NCBI GenBank assembly: GCA_946122785.1
Contig: CAMGYJ010000010.1
Coordinates: forward strand, 46,397,134 to 46,461,133
DNA length: 64,000 nt
Reading direction: 5' to 3'
From: Linum tenue
Taxonomy: Eukaryota > Streptophyta > Magnoliopsida > Malpighiales > Linaceae
Shown here: positions 59,450 through 64,000 of the stretch, piece after piece
Numbering within the stretch: position 1 is the stretch's first letter
Layout: every line of letters begins with the position of its first letter
The notes under the pieces: generated by a model
Told to the model about the DNA's origin: nothing
The model's database searches: none
The model's input: only the letters and a program-made list of their open reading frames with translations
Translations under genes and position numbers: made by a program

Positions 59450-60179
59450 GACCATCTTTAGCGAATGGTTCCAAAAATACAAAATTTGAGGCTAGAATTC
59501 CAAATCTACCCTCTCCAAAAGTGTTTATAGCATTAGTGGGAAGTTTCAAAAGTCTAAAATTCCAAAATTTGACAGTAGCTCATAATTTCGTTTAGTGTTG
59601 ATTTCATTATTTTAATTGCACAATTTGTTCATTATCTTTATGTAGATACTAATAATTAATTACGATGAACATTTCGATACAATTTTTTAAATTCCGACAT
59701 AATTTTTTTCATGTAGAATATTACATCATCAATAATGAACCCACAATAACTAGTTCAATCAATTCAAAATTAACCATTTATATTCTCCATCATTTTTGTT
59801 CATAAAATGACATACTTAAGCTAAATCCCTTTGTTCATTAAATGGCTTCAATCTGCACTATTTGTCTATTTTCCACCATTTTGTTTGTCCCTTTAAACTA
59901 AATCCCCTTGGCCAAAACTGAAGAAGCGCTGCATGGGGGATGAGGATGACTCCCACGAGCGAGAAATAATATGAATGGAGCGCGCGTCTGACTCCTCCTC
60001 CCTTTTGGTGCGTCGCCCATCCCCAACCTGGTGGTCTCGCACAGTTTGGAATTTTTGGCTGCTTGTGGTCCAAATTTGGACCCAAATTCTGGCTCAGTCC
60101 AATTTTATACATTTTTGGAACCCACTAAAGTGGGTTGGAGCCAAATTTATGGAATTTTGGCCCTCTGCTAAAGATGGCC
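59450..60179. mobile_element. Tourist-like (PIF/Harbinger) MITE with TTA TSD
   Basis: The left end GACCATCTTTAGCGAATGG and the right end CCCTCTGCTAAAGATGGCC are imperfect inverted repeats. TTA flanks both (59447-59449; 60180-60182), the standard PIF/Harbinger target. It is 730 bp without a transposase. Open frames within it are incidental. A possible single relative end (ttagagcatctccatcccat) lies at 32544. Confidence 0.7.
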
Positions 60180-63100
60180 TTATAGAGGAAGGAAGAACGA
60201 GAGGTAAAAAGAGGCGGCTATGGATTGGAGAATAGGCGGCAACGACTTTACTTCCCTTTATAGGCCTTCCGTCAAGACGATTCTGGCCCTCACAATTCCT
60301 GAAAATTGCGGGTCCTCTCCACACAATGCGTCGTCCTAACATGCCCAAATGGTTGAAGCCTTACTCCTCATAATAATAAACATCCACAACCACTACGTGT
60401 TTACACTTAAAATAAAATTTTTATTAAAAATACTACATTGGAGCAACATCGTGGGATTAACGATGCCGTGAGCTCAATAATATTGTAATATGTAATGATG
60501 TCAAGGTTAACAACATCGTAATTCGCAAGAATAACAAGGTCATGACAATGTTGTGGTGCACAACGACATCGCGAGATTGACTGTGTTGCGAGGTTGACGC
60601 CGTTGCGAATTCATTGACGCCACGAAGCTTATCCACACCACGGTACTAGGAAATGACGTTATTTAGTAGAGAACAAAGTTGTGGGGCGGGCCATTGTGTA
60701 AAGTGTGTGCGAGCAGGTCATTATTTATGGAAAACAATGTCTTTGACATTGGTGTTATGAGATCTAGTAATGTCTTGACAAGATCCTCCTAATTAACTAG
60801 GAAAGCTTTGCCATTGGAGGAGTAGATTTAATCCCGATTTGCCCATTTTTTTGCCGTAAGAGGAAGATACTCTAGAACATCAGTTTTCAATTATTCAGTA
60901 GCTAGGCGGTTTTGAGCAAGTCCAACTTTCTATTATGCTTCTTATAAAGCCTTTCATTTAATTTATTTTCATTTGAATCTAAAGTATATATAACAACTCG
61001 AGTAGGCAATAGATCTTGTCCTTCCAACATTTTATTAAAATTTTTCGGTTGACCTATTAATCATCGATAAGCAATTATTTAATTATCGAGAACCGACATG
61101 TTACTGTTTGATTTGTTATCAATATAATCATTAATCACTTATTTTGATTCGATTACGTGGTTAGATTAAATTACGTGGTTACTTTATTTTACTTAATTAC
61201 TTCCGCAACGTGGATGACCATGGACCATCATCACCACCTTATCCGGCATCCGCAATGAATGAGCTCCTCCAAATAAGCGTTTAATTTATTGGCCGCTACG
61301 TCCTCTCCTGTCCTCCATTATTTGGTATGTGTTCCTCTTGCTTCAATTTTCATTGATTAGGAAAAACGTATTGATTAGAATAACATCTAAACTAAAGAGT
61401 TTGTGTTTTGTTTTTATTATATCTCGTTAATTGTCTATAACTAAGCTACTTACCTACTTACAAGTATGTGTATAACATTGTCGGCAAGAGAACATTGTGT
61501 TCTATTTCATGGTATGACTTCGATGGTCTTCATACGAGTAGGAACCAGTGTATTTGGTTGAGCCTCCCTTGAAGAACTACAAAATTAAACTCTATAAAAA
61601 ATGTGGTTTGATGTGGGGGGTTTTTTTTTTTCAATTCATAACTAGGGCGTCAATTTGGTTTCAGTTACTAAATCGCAAGTTTTTTTTTTTTTTTGATAAA
61701 ACTAAATCGCAAGTTAAGCATGAAATCCAAAAAAAAATTAATCAGGCAATAAACACTAAAAATAATTTAAAAAAGTTTATTGGTTTTTTCATGAACCAAA
61801 ACCGAAAAAAACAGAATGTACACAAACACAATAGCACTGGAGAAACCAGAAGACTGGAAGAGTGGGGTTTAGCTGATGAATGATGGACCCATATATATAT
61901 ACAACAATTAATGCATATATTAGTTTATTTGAGTGAGCGGCGCATGTCTATGGGTTCTTTGGTTTTTGGCCCATGCACATCAATTCCCATCTCGATCTCA
62001 GGTTCAATAAATGCTACAGCTCACAATGTTTTTGTCCCGTGTATCAATTCCCATCTCTTGCCTATTAATTAGAAGAAACTAATAAAGTAAAGAACAGCCA
62101 TTGGGTTCTTTGGTTATTAGATTTGTGGACTAATCCCACTCTCCACCTACGGCTATTCTAGCGAAATAGGGTAGCCTCCTTCCCCAAGGAAGAGCGGTGT
62201 TCTTTCACAAACTCTATAAGCAAGGGCTGAAACAAAGACAAATAACCAAAAGATCAACCCTCAAAATTCATGTAAGATGCTCATCTATTCCACAACCTAA
62301 CAACTACTCAAGAGACTTCCCTAATATTATTATGGAAAATGGTTGGAACGGTTGATGTTGGCGGCGGGCATTGAAGGAGGAAGGATAGTACTAGATGGAA
62401 ATTGGAAGAGCGAGTAAAGAAGCCATTGAAAGAGTGTGCAATACGATTGGAGCTTGTACGTCGTCTTCCCTTTCCAATTTTAAGGAGAGTTGACTTATGC
62501 CATTGATGATATGAATTCACTTTTCACGCACCCACATTGGTACTCAACTAGCCAACTGCATTTTTAATTGATCATTCTATTTATTGTTTCGAGTCATGCC
62601 TGCCCGGCTTCATTATTTACCATAATAACTGCGGTGGGTATATATCAAAGGAGGCTTCAGATATGATTTACCAGTAGTTTGTATGCAATTGAATTATCAT
62701 TAACATAGTTTTTTGTCATTATGTATACAACTCTATTGAAAATTCAAAAAGCAAAATGATATGAGCTCTAAAAAAAAAAAAAAAAGCAAAATGATACAAT
62801 AGGGACTCACTCTTGGATCCTCGCTAAACGAGATACAATATCTATATTAAGTCAACATATATCATATTCATAAACATACTTTATGGATTGAAACTATAAC
62901 GAACTATATATCTCCATATAAAGCTTGAGAATCAATTAGTGAATGATTTTTTCCCCAAAAAACTGAATGGTTTTTCTTTCTTGACTAAAATCTTGTATTT
63001 GTATAATTTGAATGAATAAATGACACTTTTATAATAACTTATCACTTATCTAACGTAATTTTCTATCCTTTTTTATGAACTTATTTTTTTTTATATTGAT

Positions 63101-63680
63101 TAGGTAATACTCCACATAACTTGCATCTTATATAGTGCGACCTATGATACTATAAAGCCAGCTATAAAAGATGAAGCAACCACAATCACTGTAAGATTCA
63201 TCACCTTAATGGATCACTTAAGAGATAATTTAAGAGATACACTAGCAGCTCAGGCCATCAAAACCTCGAGCAGGAGAGGACAAAACAAGCAAGCAGGAAC
63301 CCCGAAAATGAAAATAAAGGATTCAGGCAAATAACACGAGCGGGGAACGGGGGAAGGGAAAGATAAAAAAATAATGTAGCTAATATAATGTAGGTAGCCA
63401 AGGCAACTGGCGCCGATCTTTCATGTCTTTATTATTATATAAAAAAATAGGCAATATCAGATGATGAATCTTTCATGTCTTGAAGACAATAATTGATTGG
63501 AAAGGGCTGCAGCTGCACCGGAAAGGAAAGGAAAGGAAGGAAAAGCCGGCGTCAGTCCAGAAATTTCAATCGCTCACTTTCCCTTCCCTAGCTAGCTAAT
63601 TAACTGCTTGTCGGACTCATTTGCATATATATATAATATAGAACCGAGGGGGCAAAGATACAAGATAAAAAATCACCACA
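60180..63680. other. Long non-coding spacer
   Basis: About 60430-60640 is built from loosely repeated words such as aacatcgtg, gacgccgttgcg and gacatcgcgag. The remainder is AT-rich with T-runs (61620-61631, 61681-61694) and an A-run (62770-62784). No gene is recognised before the ERF frame. Confidence 0.4.
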
Positions 63681-63683
63681 TGA

Positions 63684-64000
63684 TCATACTTCCATGGAAA
63701 TGGAACACCCTACATTTCATCCAATCCACCAAAACTGCTCCCTCTTGAGGAGAAAGCATGGGAGAGCGGGTACCGTGGCGTGAGGAGGAGGCCATGGGGC
63801 ACTTACGCGGCTGAGATAAGAGATCCAATTGCCAAGCGCAGGTTTTGGCTTGGCACCTTCGACACTCCCGAAGAAGCGGCTTGTGCTTATGACCGAGCTG
63901 CTATATACATGCAGGGTTGTAAGGCCAAAACCAACATCCTCTGTCGATCCTTCCATCCACCGGCCCATGATTATTTCATCCCTTCCCTCACGTCCTCAGC
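63684..64000 (+). CDS. AP2/ERF-domain transcription factor, cut by window end, start unclear
   Basis: From about 63771 the frame encodes a complete AP2/ERF DNA-binding domain: [39 protein letters not shown] and [15 protein letters not shown]. The YRG and RAYD-like (CAYDRAA) elements and the WLG core are present, and Ala/Asp at the B3 positions (AAEI..DP) mark the ERF rather than the DREB subfamily. ERF proteins bind GCC-box promoters in the nucleus. The frame is open from the TGA at 63681-63683 but contains no ATG ahead of the domain. A good ATG at 63694 ([10 protein letters not shown]) is in another frame and stops at 63781-63783. So either an indel has occurred, or an upstream exon supplies the start. 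The C-terminal part lies beyond 64000. Confidence 0.85.

Noticed and set aside
1..64000. CRISPR arrays, bacterial operons or integrated prophage
   Set aside because: No regularly spaced short repeats with unique spacers and no bacterial gene organisation. Every recognisable gene is plant nuclear or plant transposon in type.

Overview
The window is plant nuclear DNA, from an angiosperm and most likely a eudicot. The signs are genes with short GT-AG introns, pentatricopeptide-repeat (PPR), AP2/ERF and DAD1-like lipase genes, plant-type LINEs with an RNase H tail, MULE and hAT elements, and plant telomere-type AAACCCT arrays. I cannot name the species. Two runs of N (22386-22485 and 58036-58045) mark assembly gaps. 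Most of the sequence is mobile DNA; host genes are sparse.

Layout. 1-2.2 kb: a Harbinger-like element with a TA-microsatellite MITE and an RNase H relic nested inside. 2.7-8.7 kb: a complete but dead LINE on the minus strand with target-site duplications (TSDs). 8.9-10.0 kb: a palindromic MITE and a two-exon membrane-protein gene. 10.8-18 kb: a fragment of a histidyl-tRNA synthetase gene, followed by a hAT element, a long-TIR MULE and two hAT-type MITEs. 18.4-25.5 kb: a membrane-protein reading frame with a probable frameshift, then a PPR gene (minus) and a class 3 lipase gene (plus) arranged head to head across the first gap.

25.9-31.2 kb holds the most striking unit. A nine-exon Ulp1/C48-peptidase-like gene (minus) and a four-exon FAR1/MuDR-type transposase gene (plus) are divergently transcribed from a 564-bp spacer. 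Both have continuous frames across all inferred introns. The peptidase has Ser where the catalytic Cys should be. The 3' flank of the transposase is present twice (31.15-32.5 and 33.1-34.9 kb), and each copy ends in an interstitial telomere-like array.

37.5-43.6 kb: a TA-flanked MITE and a three-module duplication built around a small secreted ten-cysteine peptide gene. Only the middle module is intact. 46.3-47.7 kb: a Pack-MULE carrying a leucine-rich-repeat-extensin-like fragment. 49.7-51.2 kb: a single-exon DAD1-like acylhydrolase. 54.6-58.0 kb: a second, unrelated LINE fragment abutting a 323-bp satellite whose unit is an internal dimer. 59.4-60.2 kb: a Tourist-like MITE. The window ends inside an ERF transcription-factor gene. 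Exon models are my own splice-site reading and have no transcript support.
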